Shown: positions 27,144-36,272 of the stretch, in pieces
Layout of the letters: the number at the start of each line of letters is the position of its first letter
Numbering within the stretch: position 1 is the stretch's first letter
DNA from: Bacteroidota bacterium
Lineage (GTDB): Bacteria; Bacteroidota; Bacteroidia; 2-12-FULL-35-15
Reading direction: 5' to 3'
Assembly (NCBI GenBank): GCA_016722565.1
Contig: JADKIU010000002.1
Span: forward strand, 744,001 to 808,000
DNA: 64,000 nt
The notes under the pieces: model-generated
The model's database searches: none
The model's input: the letters and a program-made list of their open reading frames with translations, nothing else
Told to the model about the DNA's origin: nothing
Position numbers and translations under genes: made by a program

Positions 27144-28112
27144 TTATTTTGTTGCAGTTGTTTTCTTTTGTTTTCTATAATATTTTTTGAATGGCCATGA
27201 ATATTTCAACGCTTCCATGTTCTGGTCAAAATTTCCCGCAGCACTTTCAATGCTTTTCACACTTTGATTTAGATTGTGGACGAGTGTTGTGTCATTCAAC
27301 AAAACACCCATCGAACCTTTTCCTTGCTTTAGATTTTTTACCAATTCGGAAATATCTCCGGAGATAATGGCTGCAGTATCACTAGACATTTGCAATTTCA
27401 CAATGGTTTGATTTACACGGGAAGAAAGCGTTGTATCCGTGATGAGAGCACCAATTGCCCCTTTACCATTTTTTATATCTGCTGTGATGCCAGATAGATT
27501 TCCGGTGATGGCAACACCTTGATTGCTCATCAGCTTAATATTTACAATTGCAGATTTTACATTTTCAGCAACCACTGTATCCATCAATACACTCCATAAA
27601 CTATTTTTATTATTGATTTTATCAGTAATCGAACGAAGGTTACCGGAAATTACTTTGATGTTTTCGTTGGTAACATTTAGTGTTCGCATCATTTCATCCA
27701 TCTCCAAGGGTTTCAGTGTTTTTAACACATCACCATCTTCTATTACTCCCGCTTCTTCTTTCACAGAGATGATGTTCACTAATTTATTTCCCATTAATCC
27801 ATCTGTTCCCACACTTGCCAATGCATTCTTTTTGATAAATTGTTGTACATCGTCTTCAATCACCATCACCACATTTACAGAGGTATCCGTTATGATTTCA
27901 ACTGACTCAACAGTACCCACATCAATACCACCAAAGCGTACATTGTTTCCTTTCATCAATCCGTTTACGTCATGAAACTGAGCGCTTACTCTGAATGTGG
28001 AACCAAACAGATTTTGTTTATTGCCAATCAAGTATAAAGCGGTTACCAATAAAGCAGTACCTGCAATTATAAATACACCCAAACGTACGTTTCTTAAATT
28101 CTCTGCTCCCAT
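27144..28112 (-). CDS. mlaD: MlaD-family (MCE) lipid-transport substrate-binding protein
   Basis: A 322-residue membrane-anchored MCE-domain protein, the periplasmic part of a phospholipid or lipid ABC transporter. One N-terminal transmembrane helix (GVFIIAGTALLVTALYLIG) is followed by the MCE domain with FHDVNGLMKGNNVRFGGIDVGTVES, then helical, partly coiled-coil sequence. Its start overlaps the mlaF stop by one base (TAATG). The system keeps lipid asymmetry in other bacteria; here mlaB and mlaC equivalents are not seen next to it. Confidence 0.92.
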   Translation of the reverse strand: MGAENLRNVRLGVFIIAGTALLVTALYLIGNKQNLFGSTFRVSAQFHDVNGLMKGNNVRFGGIDVGTVESVEIITDTSVNVVMVIEDDVQQFIKKNALASVGTDGLMGNKLVNIISVKEEAGVIEDGDVLKTLKPLEMDEMMRTLNVTNENIKVISGNLRSITDKINNKNSLWSVLMDTVVAENVKSAIVNIKLMSNQGVAITGNLSGITADIKNGKGAIGALITDTTLSSRVNQTIVKLQMSSDTAAIISGDISELVKNLKQGKGSMGVLLNDTTLVHNLNQSVKSIESAAGNFDQNMEALKYSWPFKKYYRKQKKTTATK

Positions 28113-28888
28113 TATTCAAAAAAGTTTTTTATTTTTTTATCTGAAGATTTACTCAATGATTCATATGTTCCTTCGGAATAACAAACACCATCAATTAACA
28201 TAACGATCCGATCCGCAACTACTTTCACACAATTCATATCGTGTGAGATAACAATAGAGGAAGTATTGTATTTTTTTGCCAGTTCACGCATCAAACTGCT
28301 AATTTCTCTCCCTGTTATCGGATCCAAACCGGTGGTTGGTTCATCGTATAAAATAATTTCCGGTTTTAAGATTAGCGTTCGTGCCAAGGCAATCCGTTTT
28401 CTCATCCCACCGGAAAGTTCTGATGGTCGCATATCAACTGTATGCGCTAATCCAACATTGGTCAATGCTTCCACGACTAACTCCTGTACCTGTTGTTTGG
28501 TTAAATTTTTTAGGTGGCGTCTCAAAGGGAATTCAAGATTTTCTCTAACTGTCATAGAATCGTACAACGCATTACTCTGAAACAAAAAACCAATTTTAAC
28601 ACGAATTTCATCCAATTCGGACTGACTTAATTTCGGAATACTTTTTCCCAATACATCGATTGATCCGGAATTTGGCTGAATCAATCCTATAATACATTTT
28701 ATTAATACGGATTTTCCTGAACCGGATTTTCCAAGCACAACTACATTCTCACCCTTTTTCAACGTTAAATTAAAATCTTTGAGAACATGATTTTCGCCAA
28801 ACGACTTAAAAAGATGATCCACAACAATAACAGCATCCTTCTCAGAAGAAGGTGTTATTGGTGCATCGTTTATTTTAGTCTCCGTCAT
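28112..28888 (-). CDS. mlaF: MlaF-type ABC transporter ATP-binding protein
   Basis: The ATPase of the lipid-transport complex. The 258-residue protein has a Walker A GKSGSGKSVLIK, the Q-loop LFQSNALYDSMTV, the signature LSGGMRKRIALAR and Walker B IILYDEPTTGLDP. The GMRKR variant of the signature is typical of MlaF. It begins in the one-base overlap with mlaE and ends in the one-base overlap with mlaD, so the three are translationally coupled. Confidence 0.95.
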   Translation of the reverse strand: MTETKINDAPITPSSEKDAVIVVDHLFKSFGENHVLKDFNLTLKKGENVVVLGKSGSGKSVLIKCIIGLIQPNSGSIDVLGKSIPKLSQSELDEIRVKIGFLFQSNALYDSMTVRENLEFPLRRHLKNLTKQQVQELVVEALTNVGLAHTVDMRPSELSGGMRKRIALARTLILKPEIILYDEPTTGLDPITGREISSLMRELAKKYNTSSIVISHDMNCVKVVADRIVMLIDGVCYSEGTYESLSKSSDKKIKNFFE

Positions 28889-29655
28889 TATGTTAAACTT
28901 AATAAATCGGTTATTTGAACTGCTAGTAAGTCGATTATAAAAACGAGCAAGGAAGAGATAACCACAGCAGCGTTTGCCGAACGCCCGACACCTTCTGTAC
29001 CTTTATCCGAATAATAGCCTTTATAGCAACCGATTATTCCAATGGCAAATCCAAAGAAAAATGTTTTCGTAATGGATGGAATAATATCTCCGTAAGTAAG
29101 TGTATCAAACACTTGATTCCAATATAAATCCCAGCTTACAACACCATGAATGTTTGTTCCTAAATATCCGCCATATAAAGAAACCGCATCCGCCAAAATT
29201 CCAAGAATGGGTATCATAAACGTAGTTGCCATCACTCTTGTCGCAATCAAATATTTAAATGGGTTTGTGCCCGACACTTCCATTGCATCAATTTGTTCTG
29301 TTACCTTCATGGAGCCCAACTCCGCTCCTATTCCCGATCCAATTTTACCGGCACAAATCAATGCTGTTATTACAGGAGCAATTTCGCGAACCAGGGAAAC
29401 AGATACCATTTTCGGAAGCCAACCTTCTGCACCAAATTCAACTAAAGTCGGCCGCGATTGAATCGTAATGACCAAGCCCATAATAAATGCGGTGATGGCG
29501 ACTAAGGGCAACGACTTATAACCAATATAAAAACATTGGCGCAACAATTCGGCAAATTCATATCGGGGTTTAAATGCTTCGGCAAAAAACCGAAATATAA
29601 AACGTCCGATATCACCTACTTCATTAAAAAAACGTGTTATTGTTTTCGATTTCAT
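28888..29655 (-). CDS. mlaE: MlaE-family ABC transporter permease
   Basis: Inner-membrane permease of the lipid-transport ABC system, 255 residues. It shows an N-terminal helix and about five transmembrane segments with the family region YIGYKSLPLVAITAFIMGLV, VREIAPVITALICAGKIGSGIGAELG and MEVSGTNPFKYLIATRV. The ATG at 29655 is the only start with the family N-terminus. It heads a minus-strand operon mlaE-mlaF-mlaD-iron permease-Rieske oxygenase. Confidence 0.95.
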   Translation of the reverse strand: MKSKTITRFFNEVGDIGRFIFRFFAEAFKPRYEFAELLRQCFYIGYKSLPLVAITAFIMGLVITIQSRPTLVEFGAEGWLPKMVSVSLVREIAPVITALICAGKIGSGIGAELGSMKVTEQIDAMEVSGTNPFKYLIATRVMATTFMIPILGILADAVSLYGGYLGTNIHGVVSWDLYWNQVFDTLTYGDIIPSITKTFFFGFAIGIIGCYKGYYSDKGTEGVGRSANAAVVISSLLVFIIDLLAVQITDLLSLT

Positions 29656-29738
29656 CCTTAATCAATATCCAGTAAAATTAGGCTTTTTATATCCGTGAGC
29701 GAAATAAACAACCTTTACTTTTATATTTAAATGAAAAA

Positions 29739-29761
29739 CCCAATCCTAAAAACGGATTGGG
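29739..29761 (-). terminator. Rho-independent terminator
   Basis: On the minus strand CCCAATCC and GGATTGGG pair across a 7-nt loop and are followed by TTTTT. It ends the two-gene minus-strand unit that starts at 30515. Confidence 0.88.
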
Positions 29762-29819
29762 TAATAATTTCACAAAAAAAATATTTTATTATGCAATAAC
29801 GAAGCAATTTTATTCATTA

Positions 29820-30185
29820 TTAAGAAGCAATTTTACTCAAGCTTTCACCTTGGCTATTCTGTTCTTCCAGCGACCAACTTTCAGTAAAACTTGTTTCCAA
29901 CCAACCTTTACCAGATTTTCTGAATAGTTGAACAGATAGACCATACACCGTTCGGAAATTATTTTCCAAATCAGCCACAGTCATTCTCGGAGTAATCGTT
30001 ACCACTCCGGAATTCTGAATCGTTCTACACTCTCCCAATGTTCTCCCTGCATTTTGAATCATTTTATTGGTAGAAATGCCCGAAGAATTAATTGATTTAG
30101 TAAAAAACTCAAGTTTCAAATACGGGAACATCGAATGAAACGCTTCCTGTATAGACCCTATTTTACTATTATCGTTAATGATCAT
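29820..30185 (-). CDS. Hypothetical protein, FRKS-WL family, copy A
   Basis: A 121-residue protein of a family I do not recognise by name. It is a paralogue of the gene at 36770 in the universal stress cluster. The shared features are PYLKLEFF near the N-terminus and FRKS, then WL, then W[ST]L and EQN near the C-terminus. It lacks a signal peptide and transmembrane segments. It lies 9 bp after the small membrane protein gene. Conserved aromatic and charged residues suggest a compact fold with a real function, which is unknown. Confidence 0.72.
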   Translation of the reverse strand: MIINDNSKIGSIQEAFHSMFPYLKLEFFTKSINSSGISTNKMIQNAGRTLGECRTIQNSGVVTITPRMTVADLENNFRTVYGLSVQLFRKSGKGWLETSFTESWSLEEQNSQGESLSKIAS

Positions 30186-30194
30186 ATTTATTTA

Positions 30195-30515
30195 TTAAAA
30201 AGCGATTACTAAAATATCCACAATAATTGCAATCACTGCTGAATAAACGATTGCTTTCATCGGTGATACTGACAAAATAAGTGCTAAACAAATTGTTGAC
30301 GGAAATACAACGGCAGCCAATTCTACCCAGCTATTTAAAATTCCAGATGCTGCAGCAATACCACCAAAAATGGACATTACCAATAAAACCATTGGAGTAA
30401 TTCCAAAACGGTTAAATTCTGCTTTTTTCCAAAAATCGGAAGTGGATACATTTGTTGTTGATACTTCTTTTTTTAAAGAAATGTTCGACTGAGATGTTTT
30501 GTAGGTTGATTCCAT
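30195..30515 (-). CDS. Small membrane protein, unknown function
   Basis: A 106-residue protein with a polar N-terminal third and three hydrophobic segments (TPMVLLVMSIFGGIAA, ELAAVVFPSTICLALILSV, IVYSAVIAIIVDILVI) that should span the inner membrane. No family is recognised. It is co-directional with, and 9 bp before, the FRKS-WL family gene. An imperfect inverted sequence lies in the gap upstream. Confidence 0.65.
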   Translation of the reverse strand: MESTYKTSQSNISLKKEVSTTNVSTSDFWKKAEFNRFGITPMVLLVMSIFGGIAAASGILNSWVELAAVVFPSTICLALILSVSPMKAIVYSAVIAIIVDILVIAF

Positions 30516-30608
30516 AATTTTCTGTTTTTAAATGTTTATAATTTATCAGTTATCATTACGAGACAAAATTAGATGAACACGATTTTAAACTAAATGAGAG
30601 CCGTCAGA

Positions 30609-30637
30609 TTCGGATATGATTATCGTCAGCATCCGAA
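30609..30637. promoter_or_regulatory. Inverted repeat in the divergent gap before the CDF transporter
   Basis: TTCGGAT at 30609-30615 and its exact reverse complement ATCCGAA at 30631-30637 are 15 bp apart, between a minus-strand unit and the plus-strand CDF gene. It could be a regulator site; nothing identifies the regulator. Confidence 0.3.
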
Positions 30638-30672
30638 ATTCACCTGTTTAATGTGTATATTTACGGCAATAA

Positions 30673-31557
30673 ATGAGCGAGTTGATGTCGAATGAAGCAA
30701 AAGCAATAAAAACAACGTATTTCAGCATTGTTGGAAATACCTTGTTGGCCATTATTAAATGGCTTACCGGCTATTTTGGGAACTCCTACGCCCTTATTGC
30801 TGATGCAATTGAATCAACAACCGACATTTTCTCTTCTATTTTGGTATTATTCGGTATCAAATATTCGAGTCGACCGGCAGACGAGAATCATCCCTATGGA
30901 CATGGACGAATTGAACCCTTGATTACCTTTTTAGTGGTTGTATTCTTAATTACCTCCGCCAGCATCATTGCACATGATAGTATTTTAAATATTCAAACGC
31001 CACATGACCCACCTAAAGCATACACGTTAATTGTATTGGGCGTCATCATCATCTGGAAAGAAATTTCGTATCGTTTTGTGATTCAAAAAAGTAAGGAAAC
31101 CAAAAGCTCCTCCTTAAAAGCCGATGCATGGCATCACCGGAGCGATGCGATTACCTCATTGGCTGCCTTTGTTGGGATTCTAGTTGCATTGCTACTTGGT
31201 AAAGGATATGAATCTGCAGATGATTGGGCGGCATTGCTCGCTTCCGGATTTATCTATTACAATAGTTATTTAATTTTCCGACCGGCATTGGGAGAAATAA
31301 TGGATGAACATCAATACGATGATATACGGAACGATATCAAACTGGCCTCTCAGAAAGTTGCCGGAGTAATCGATATCGAAAAATGTTATGTCAGAAAAAT
31401 AGGTATGAAGTTCTTCATTGACATCCACTTAACTGTTGATGGAAGTATTTCGGTAAAAGAAGGACATGCGATCTCACATGTATTAAAAGATCATTTAAAG
31501 TCAGAATTTCCTGAAATAGCGGATATTTTGATTCACATCGAACCCAACGATCACTAA
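30673..31557 (+). CDS. Cation diffusion facilitator family transporter
   Basis: A 294-residue proton-driven metal (zinc, iron or similar) exporter of the inner membrane. The CDF metal-site pattern is visible in DAIESTTD of the second helix region and HHRSD of helix five (DAWHHRSDAITS), plus PYGHGRIEPL in the loop. Six hydrophobic helices precede a cytoplasmic C-terminal domain (VEKCYVRKIG-like). The metal is not decided by these motifs. Its last 4 bp overlap the end of the convergent response-regulator gene. Confidence 0.93.
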   Translation: MSELMSNEAKAIKTTYFSIVGNTLLAIIKWLTGYFGNSYALIADAIESTTDIFSSILVLFGIKYSSRPADENHPYGHGRIEPLITFLVVVFLITSASIIAHDSILNIQTPHDPPKAYTLIVLGVIIIWKEISYRFVIQKSKETKSSSLKADAWHHRSDAITSLAAFVGILVALLLGKGYESADDWAALLASGFIYYNSYLIFRPALGEIMDEHQYDDIRNDIKLASQKVAGVIDIEKCYVRKIGMKFFIDIHLTVDGSISVKEGHAISHVLKDHLKSEFPEIADILIHIEPNDH

Positions 31558-32618
31558 TTTCTCATATTGGCAAGTCGATCGTAATTCAGGATTGTGATCT
31601 TACCTCCTGATACTTCGATGTATTTTTCTTCTTTAAAATCGCTCAAAGTACGGATTACTGTTTCGGTTGCAGTACCTACTAAGTTTGCCAAATCTTCACG
31701 AGACACATTCATACTAAACACTTGCTCCCCTTCTTTTTTGTATTTATCGGATAATTTAACCAATGCTTCCGCCACACGTTTTCTTACAGAATTGTAAGCC
31801 AATTTCACCAGTTGCTTTTCGTTTTCACGTAAATTATTTGATAAAATTTCAATGAACCTGCGCGATACTTCAGCATTCTTATAAATCAATGCAAAAAAAT
31901 CTTCTTTTGGAATCATGTACACTTCCGAATCTTCCAAAGCAGATGCGGATCCCGAATATTTCTCATCCTGCAGAAGTGATAAGTAACCAAAAAACTCGCC
32001 TTCTTTATGCAATTCAGTGATGAGTTCTTTCCCAAACTCGTTTGTTTGGTAGGTTTTCACTTTTCCTTTATTCACAAAATAAACGCCTTTCGGATAATTT
32101 CCTTCTTTGTAAATCTCATCCTTCTTTTTATAAATCCTTACATCTCTAGCTTCCGAGAGTTTTTTTAGAGAATCAATGCCTTTCGCTTCATTCATAAACT
32201 CATTGATTCCTTCAATATTTTTAGAAAACTCCTTTTTCAGAATTTCATTTTTTCTCAAACGGCTTTCAATGGCATTCATTAACTCCACATCGTCAAAAGG
32301 TTTTGTTAAATAATCATCTGCACCCATTTCCATTCCTTTTCTAAAATCGCTGCGTTCCGCTTTTGCTGTTAAAAAAATGAATGGGATACTAGCTGTTTCT
32401 TCGTTTTTCGACAACATGTGCAATGCGCCATGCCCATCCAAAACAGGCATCATAATATCACAAATAATTAAATCAGGCTTTTCCTTTTGTGCCAGCTCTA
32501 CTCCTTCTTTTCCATTTTTAGCGGTAATCACATTGTATTTCGCCAGGGTAAGAATTTCGGCTGTGTTTTCACGAACATCGTTATTGTCCTCTATCAAAAG
32601 AATTTTTTTCTTTTCCAT
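31554..32618 (-). CDS. Response regulator with receiver, cyclic-nucleotide-binding and CRP/FNR-type HTH domains
   Basis: A hybrid transcription regulator of 354 residues. The receiver domain is complete, with Asp54 in LIICDIMMPV as phospho-acceptor and the conserved Lys in YLTKPFDD. A linker helix leads to a cNMP-binding fold (GVYFVNKGKVKTYQTNEFGKE, EGEFFGYLSLL) and a CRP-type helix-turn-helix (SREDLANLVGTATETVIRTL). The cysteines of FNR iron-sulfur sensors are not seen. It follows the histidine kinase gene by 5 bp, so the two are a cognate pair. Palindromes near stress genes are candidate targets. Confidence 0.92.
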   Translation of the reverse strand: MEKKKILLIEDNNDVRENTAEILTLAKYNVITAKNGKEGVELAQKEKPDLIICDIMMPVLDGHGALHMLSKNEETASIPFIFLTAKAERSDFRKGMEMGADDYLTKPFDDVELMNAIESRLRKNEILKKEFSKNIEGINEFMNEAKGIDSLKKLSEARDVRIYKKKDEIYKEGNYPKGVYFVNKGKVKTYQTNEFGKELITELHKEGEFFGYLSLLQDEKYSGSASALEDSEVYMIPKEDFFALIYKNAEVSRRFIEILSNNLRENEKQLVKLAYNSVRKRVAEALVKLSDKYKKEGEQVFSMNVSREDLANLVGTATETVIRTLSDFKEEKYIEVSGGKITILNYDRLANMRN

Positions 32619-32623
32619 ACTAT

Positions 32624-33838
32624 TTAATTGTTTTCGTAAAATAATTTTATTGTAAAGATGGTCCCTTTATTTTCTTCACTCTCTATGGCGACTGAACCGT
32701 TCATTAATTGAGCGTATCTGGCGACAATACTTAACCCAAGACCTGTACCTTGTATATGGGTTGCATTATGCCCTCTAAAAAAACGTTCGAACAAATGTTT
32801 TTGATCTTCTTTGGAAATTCCTATTCCGGAATCCTGAACAGAAATAGCAATGGTAGCAGAATCGACAATGGATTTAATAGCAATTTCACCTCCTGAGGGT
32901 GAAAATTTAATCGCATTGGAAATCAAATTAAACATCACATTTTTCAACAATTTGCGATCTACCGAAACGAGTTCATTTCCATCATGCGCAAGTGTGATCA
33001 CTTGACCATCTAATGCCATCACTTTCATTTCCGAAACAATTTCATCCAAAAACTGTCGCAAATTGGTTTCTTCCGGCATATTGTCTACCTTGCCTTCCTC
33101 CAGCTTGCTAAGCGAAAGAAAATCATTGAGAATATCCGTAAGATTATTGATGGAGTTTTTTATTTTAGAAACATGCTTTATCTGATTCTCTTTATCGTTT
33201 TGTTCGCCATATTTGGTAACAAGCGACAACGAAGACATCATTGTAGTTAAAGGTGTTCTAAATTCATGAGAAGCCATCGCCACAAAACGAGATTTTAATT
33301 CGTTCAACTCCCTTTCCTTTTCGAGGGCTGAATGCAAATCCTTTTTTGTTTTTTCTAACTCATGGATGGCTTCCTCTAAAATCAAGGTTCTGCTTTTTAC
33401 TTGTTTTTCAAGTTCAACCGAATAGTTTTTAAGTTTATCTTCTGCTTGTCTTCTGGCGGTTATATCAATAATAAAAGCGATAACAAAACGACCTTCGGTG
33501 GATGTATACGGACTTAAACTAATCTGAATCGGAAATTCCGACCCATCTTTTTTTAAACCAAACAACTGCATATCCGCTCCCATAGACCGTGCATGAGGCT
33601 TTTCACTGTATTTATCTCGGTGTGCTTCGTGTTTGGAGGTTAAACTCCTGGGTACCAGCACTTCTATTTTTTTGCCAATCAGCTCGTCTTTTTCATACCC
33701 AAAAAGCGACTCAGCACTTGGGTTACAACGCGTAATCTCACCTTTATCATTCGCTACAATAATACCCTCGGTAGCGTATAAAAAAAGTGCTTCTATGCCT
33801 TCTTTCTCTTGCATTTTATTTATCTTCTCAGTTTGCAT
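32624..33838 (-). CDS. PAS-domain sensor histidine kinase
   Basis: A soluble two-component kinase of 404 residues. An N-terminal PAS domain (GIIVANDKGEITRCNPSAESL, FGYEKDELIGK) with PAC motif leads through a coiled coil to the H-box with His191 (MASHEFRTPLTTM), the N-box (LISNAIKFSPSGGEI) and G-boxes (DSGIGISKEDQ, GTGLGLSIVARYAQLM). No transmembrane helix is seen, so the signal is probably internal, such as redox or energy state. It is the partner of the receiver-CRP regulator that follows. The ATG at 33814 is an alternative start. Confidence 0.92.
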   Translation of the reverse strand: MQTEKINKMQEKEGIEALFLYATEGIIVANDKGEITRCNPSAESLFGYEKDELIGKKIEVLVPRSLTSKHEAHRDKYSEKPHARSMGADMQLFGLKKDGSEFPIQISLSPYTSTEGRFVIAFIIDITARRQAEDKLKNYSVELEKQVKSRTLILEEAIHELEKTKKDLHSALEKERELNELKSRFVAMASHEFRTPLTTMMSSLSLVTKYGEQNDKENQIKHVSKIKNSINNLTDILNDFLSLSKLEEGKVDNMPEETNLRQFLDEIVSEMKVMALDGQVITLAHDGNELVSVDRKLLKNVMFNLISNAIKFSPSGGEIAIKSIVDSATIAISVQDSGIGISKEDQKHLFERFFRGHNATHIQGTGLGLSIVARYAQLMNGSVAIESEENKGTIFTIKLFYENN

Positions 33839-33890
33839 ACTAAGTTACGGATTTTGGCGAAAACAAATGTAAAATCTTCACCAATGACAA

Positions 33891-33910
33891 AATATGACGA
33901 ATGTCATATT
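33891..33910. promoter_or_regulatory. Perfect 8+4+8 palindrome between kinase and stress operon, operator candidate
   Basis: AATATGAC and GTCATATT flank GAAT with perfect symmetry. It sits in the 144-bp divergent gap between the histidine kinase (minus) and the TerB-like/universal-stress operon (plus), next to the gene for a CRP-type regulator. Dimeric CRP/FNR proteins bind sites of this length and symmetry. The link is inferred. Confidence 0.5.
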
Positions 33911-33982
33911 CGACTCTGACCCGACTCAGTGGATTCAGGTTCATTTCATCTGAACTTTGTAGAATAAATTAATAAACGTAAA

Positions 33983-34387
33983 ATGATGACACCAGAACAG
34001 AACCTTCACAATGCGATTGGGGAACTTGCTTATGCGATAGCAAAAGCAGATGGAGCCATTCAGAAAGAAGAAGCAAAGAAATTTCACGATATCGTTGCGG
34101 CTGAGTTACGTTGCAAAGACTACGATTTTGATGTCTCTGACATTATTTTTCAGATTTTACAAAAAGATAAATTTATTAGTTCAGAAACCGCCTATAACTG
34201 GGCGATAAAAGAAATAAAGCTCAACAGTCATTATTTAAGCCCTGAAATGAAAGAAACCTTCATCAAAGTAATTGAAAAGGTTGCAAAGGCATTTCCTCCG
34301 GTAACAAAAGACGAACAGAAAATAGTTGAACGATTTAAATTAGACATTGCACCGATTCAAGGTGATCCAGTATACTACAAAAAATAA
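33983..34387 (+). CDS. TerB-like helical protein
   Basis: A 134-residue cytoplasmic helical protein. The segments AIGELAYAIAKADGAIQKEE and LSPEMKETFIKVIEKVAKAF resemble TerB/tellurite-resistance-type domains, which bind metal or act as scaffolds; conserved acidic residues (KADG, KDEQ) fit that fold. The resemblance is by eye. It is first in a row with universal stress genes (6-bp gap to the next), so it is probably part of the same stress response. Confidence 0.65.
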   Translation: MMTPEQNLHNAIGELAYAIAKADGAIQKEEAKKFHDIVAAELRCKDYDFDVSDIIFQILQKDKFISSETAYNWAIKEIKLNSHYLSPEMKETFIKVIEKVAKAFPPVTKDEQKIVERFKLDIAPIQGDPVYYKK

Positions 34388-34393
34388 AAAACA

Positions 34394-35245
34394 ATGGACG
34401 CACTTACTATCAAACGGATTCTTATCCCTACAGACTTTTCTAAAACGGGTCTACTGGCTGTTGAACATGCTGCATTTATGGCGCGTATATACAAAGCAGA
34501 GCTGTATTTGATGCATGCTATTGAACTGTCAGAATCCGCTTTCAGCATTTATAACCCTGCCATTATCATTCGCGACATCACTGAAATTGAACGAATTGCG
34601 AATGACCAACTCAAGCGTTTGGCTGATAAATTAAAAAAAGAATATGCGATTAAAGTCAATACGACCTGCATCACCGGAAAACTAGTGACCGAAGTAGCAA
34701 CCTTCATAAAAAAGAAAAAAATTGACATACTAGTAATGGGAACACATGGTGCCAGCGGGTTTAATGAGTTTTTTGTTGGAAGCAACACACATAAAATCGT
34801 TACCTTATCTACCTGTCCGGTTATCAGTGTTCAAACACATGCTAAGAAATTAGGATTTACAAAAATTTTGCTACCCATTGATGATGCATTTAAATCCAGA
34901 CAAAAGGTAGATGCTACCATTTCTTTGGCTAAAAAATATGCTGCGAAGATTTACATCCTCGGATTATTGGATAAAGAGGGCGATGTTGATCCGAAAAAAT
35001 TCAAAATTAAACTAGAAGCCATTGAGAAAAATATTGAAAAAGCGGGGCTTCCTTATGAAACAAAAATCACAAAAGGCGATAATTTAGCGGAAGCAGCCTT
35101 GAAACACTCGAAAAAGATCAAAGCCGATTTAATTATCGTTTTAAATGACCATGAATCACGAATCAATGGAAGATTCTTAGGAGTATTTGCAAAACAAATC
35201 GTGAACCATTCTAGAGTTCCCGTTTTGAGCTTATTACCACATTAA
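34394..35245 (+). CDS. Universal stress protein, tandem domain
   Basis: A 283-residue protein with two UspA folds. The first domain (IKRILIPTDFSKTGLLAVEHA) has the full ATP-binding motif GTHGASGFNEFFVGSNT (G-x2-G-x9-G-S/T-N). The second (FTKILLPIDDAFKSRQKVDA) is degenerate at that motif. Such proteins help cells survive hypoxia, starvation or other stress. It lies 6 bp after the TerB-like gene and 30 bp before the next universal stress gene. Confidence 0.92.
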   Translation: MDALTIKRILIPTDFSKTGLLAVEHAAFMARIYKAELYLMHAIELSESAFSIYNPAIIIRDITEIERIANDQLKRLADKLKKEYAIKVNTTCITGKLVTEVATFIKKKKIDILVMGTHGASGFNEFFVGSNTHKIVTLSTCPVISVQTHAKKLGFTKILLPIDDAFKSRQKVDATISLAKKYAAKIYILGLLDKEGDVDPKKFKIKLEAIEKNIEKAGLPYETKITKGDNLAEAALKHSKKIKADLIIVLNDHESRINGRFLGVFAKQIVNHSRVPVLSLLPH

Positions 35246-35275
35246 TTTAGTATTACATCCTTATTACAAAATCGA

Positions 35276-36208
35276 ATGACACAACAATCGTCTATATTTT
35301 TAGCTACCGATTATTCGGAGCAAGTAATAAGTGCAGAACACTATGCATTTGAATTTGCCAAAGAAACCAATTCTTTACTCACCATTATTCACGTCTATGA
35401 TTTACCATTCAGCTTACCTTCAGAAGCTAACGCATACGTAAAGGAAACCGAACGAATCCGTAAACACGAATTACAAAAATTAAAATTGCATTGTGAAAAA
35501 ATAATGCATGATATTGATATCAAACTAAATGAGGTAAAATGGGAATGTCTTGTTTTGGAAGGTGCAATTGGAAAAGAAATTTCAAAAGAAACAGAAAGAA
35601 GCAAGCCTGATTTGATTATTACCGGAACTCATGAAACAAAAGGCTTCATCTCATTTTTCGAAAACAGTCATACCTGGGAAATTATCAAAAAAACGAATGT
35701 TCCGATTTTGTCGGTTCCCCCCAAACACCCGATCAAAGAAATAAAAAAAATAGTGTTTGCAACGGAATTCAAAGATGGAGAAATACCAGGACTCAGCTAT
35801 TTGGTAGATTTTGCAAGAGAATTTAATGCTGAAATTATTGTATTGCATATCAGCAATCATACAATTACGGATGAGTTTGAAAAAAACATCTTTGAACAAT
35901 TCAGAACAGAAATATTTGAGGCGCTTGATTACGATAAATTATATTTACGCTTAATCCATTCAGATGATATTGTTGGAGGAATCAATGATTACTGCGATTC
36001 GGTGCAAGCGGATTGGTTGGCCATGTCGCATTCTAAACCGGCATTATTAAAACGATTATTTTTAGCAAAAAAAAGTGTTACAAAAGAATTGGTGTTACAA
36101 TCCCATATACCACTTTTATCTTTACCAGACAGTTTCATTTCAGAGCAAGAAAAGACGATTGATTCAGTTATTGAAACGATTACATTTAATAAAAATACAG
36201 CTCAATAA
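35276..36208 (+). CDS. Universal stress protein, tandem domain, ATP motif degenerate
   Basis: A 310-residue UspA-type protein (SSIFLATDYSEQVISAEHYA; second domain KKIVFATEFKDGEIPGLSYL). In the first domain the nucleotide motif reads GTHETKGFISFFENSHT, where two of the glycines are replaced, so nucleotide binding may be lost, unlike the neighbours at 34394, 37212 and 38072. It belongs to the same cluster and presumably to the same regulon. Confidence 0.88.
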   Translation: MTQQSSIFLATDYSEQVISAEHYAFEFAKETNSLLTIIHVYDLPFSLPSEANAYVKETERIRKHELQKLKLHCEKIMHDIDIKLNEVKWECLVLEGAIGKEISKETERSKPDLIITGTHETKGFISFFENSHTWEIIKKTNVPILSVPPKHPIKEIKKIVFATEFKDGEIPGLSYLVDFAREFNAEIIVLHISNHTITDEFEKNIFEQFRTEIFEALDYDKLYLRLIHSDDIVGGINDYCDSVQADWLAMSHSKPALLKRLFLAKKSVTKELVLQSHIPLLSLPDSFISEQEKTIDSVIETITFNKNTAQ

Positions 36209-36272
36209 CATGGTTTGTTGTTAAGAAAATGAAAGAGAAGTTACTTTCGCTCATCGAAATCTCCAATTCAGT

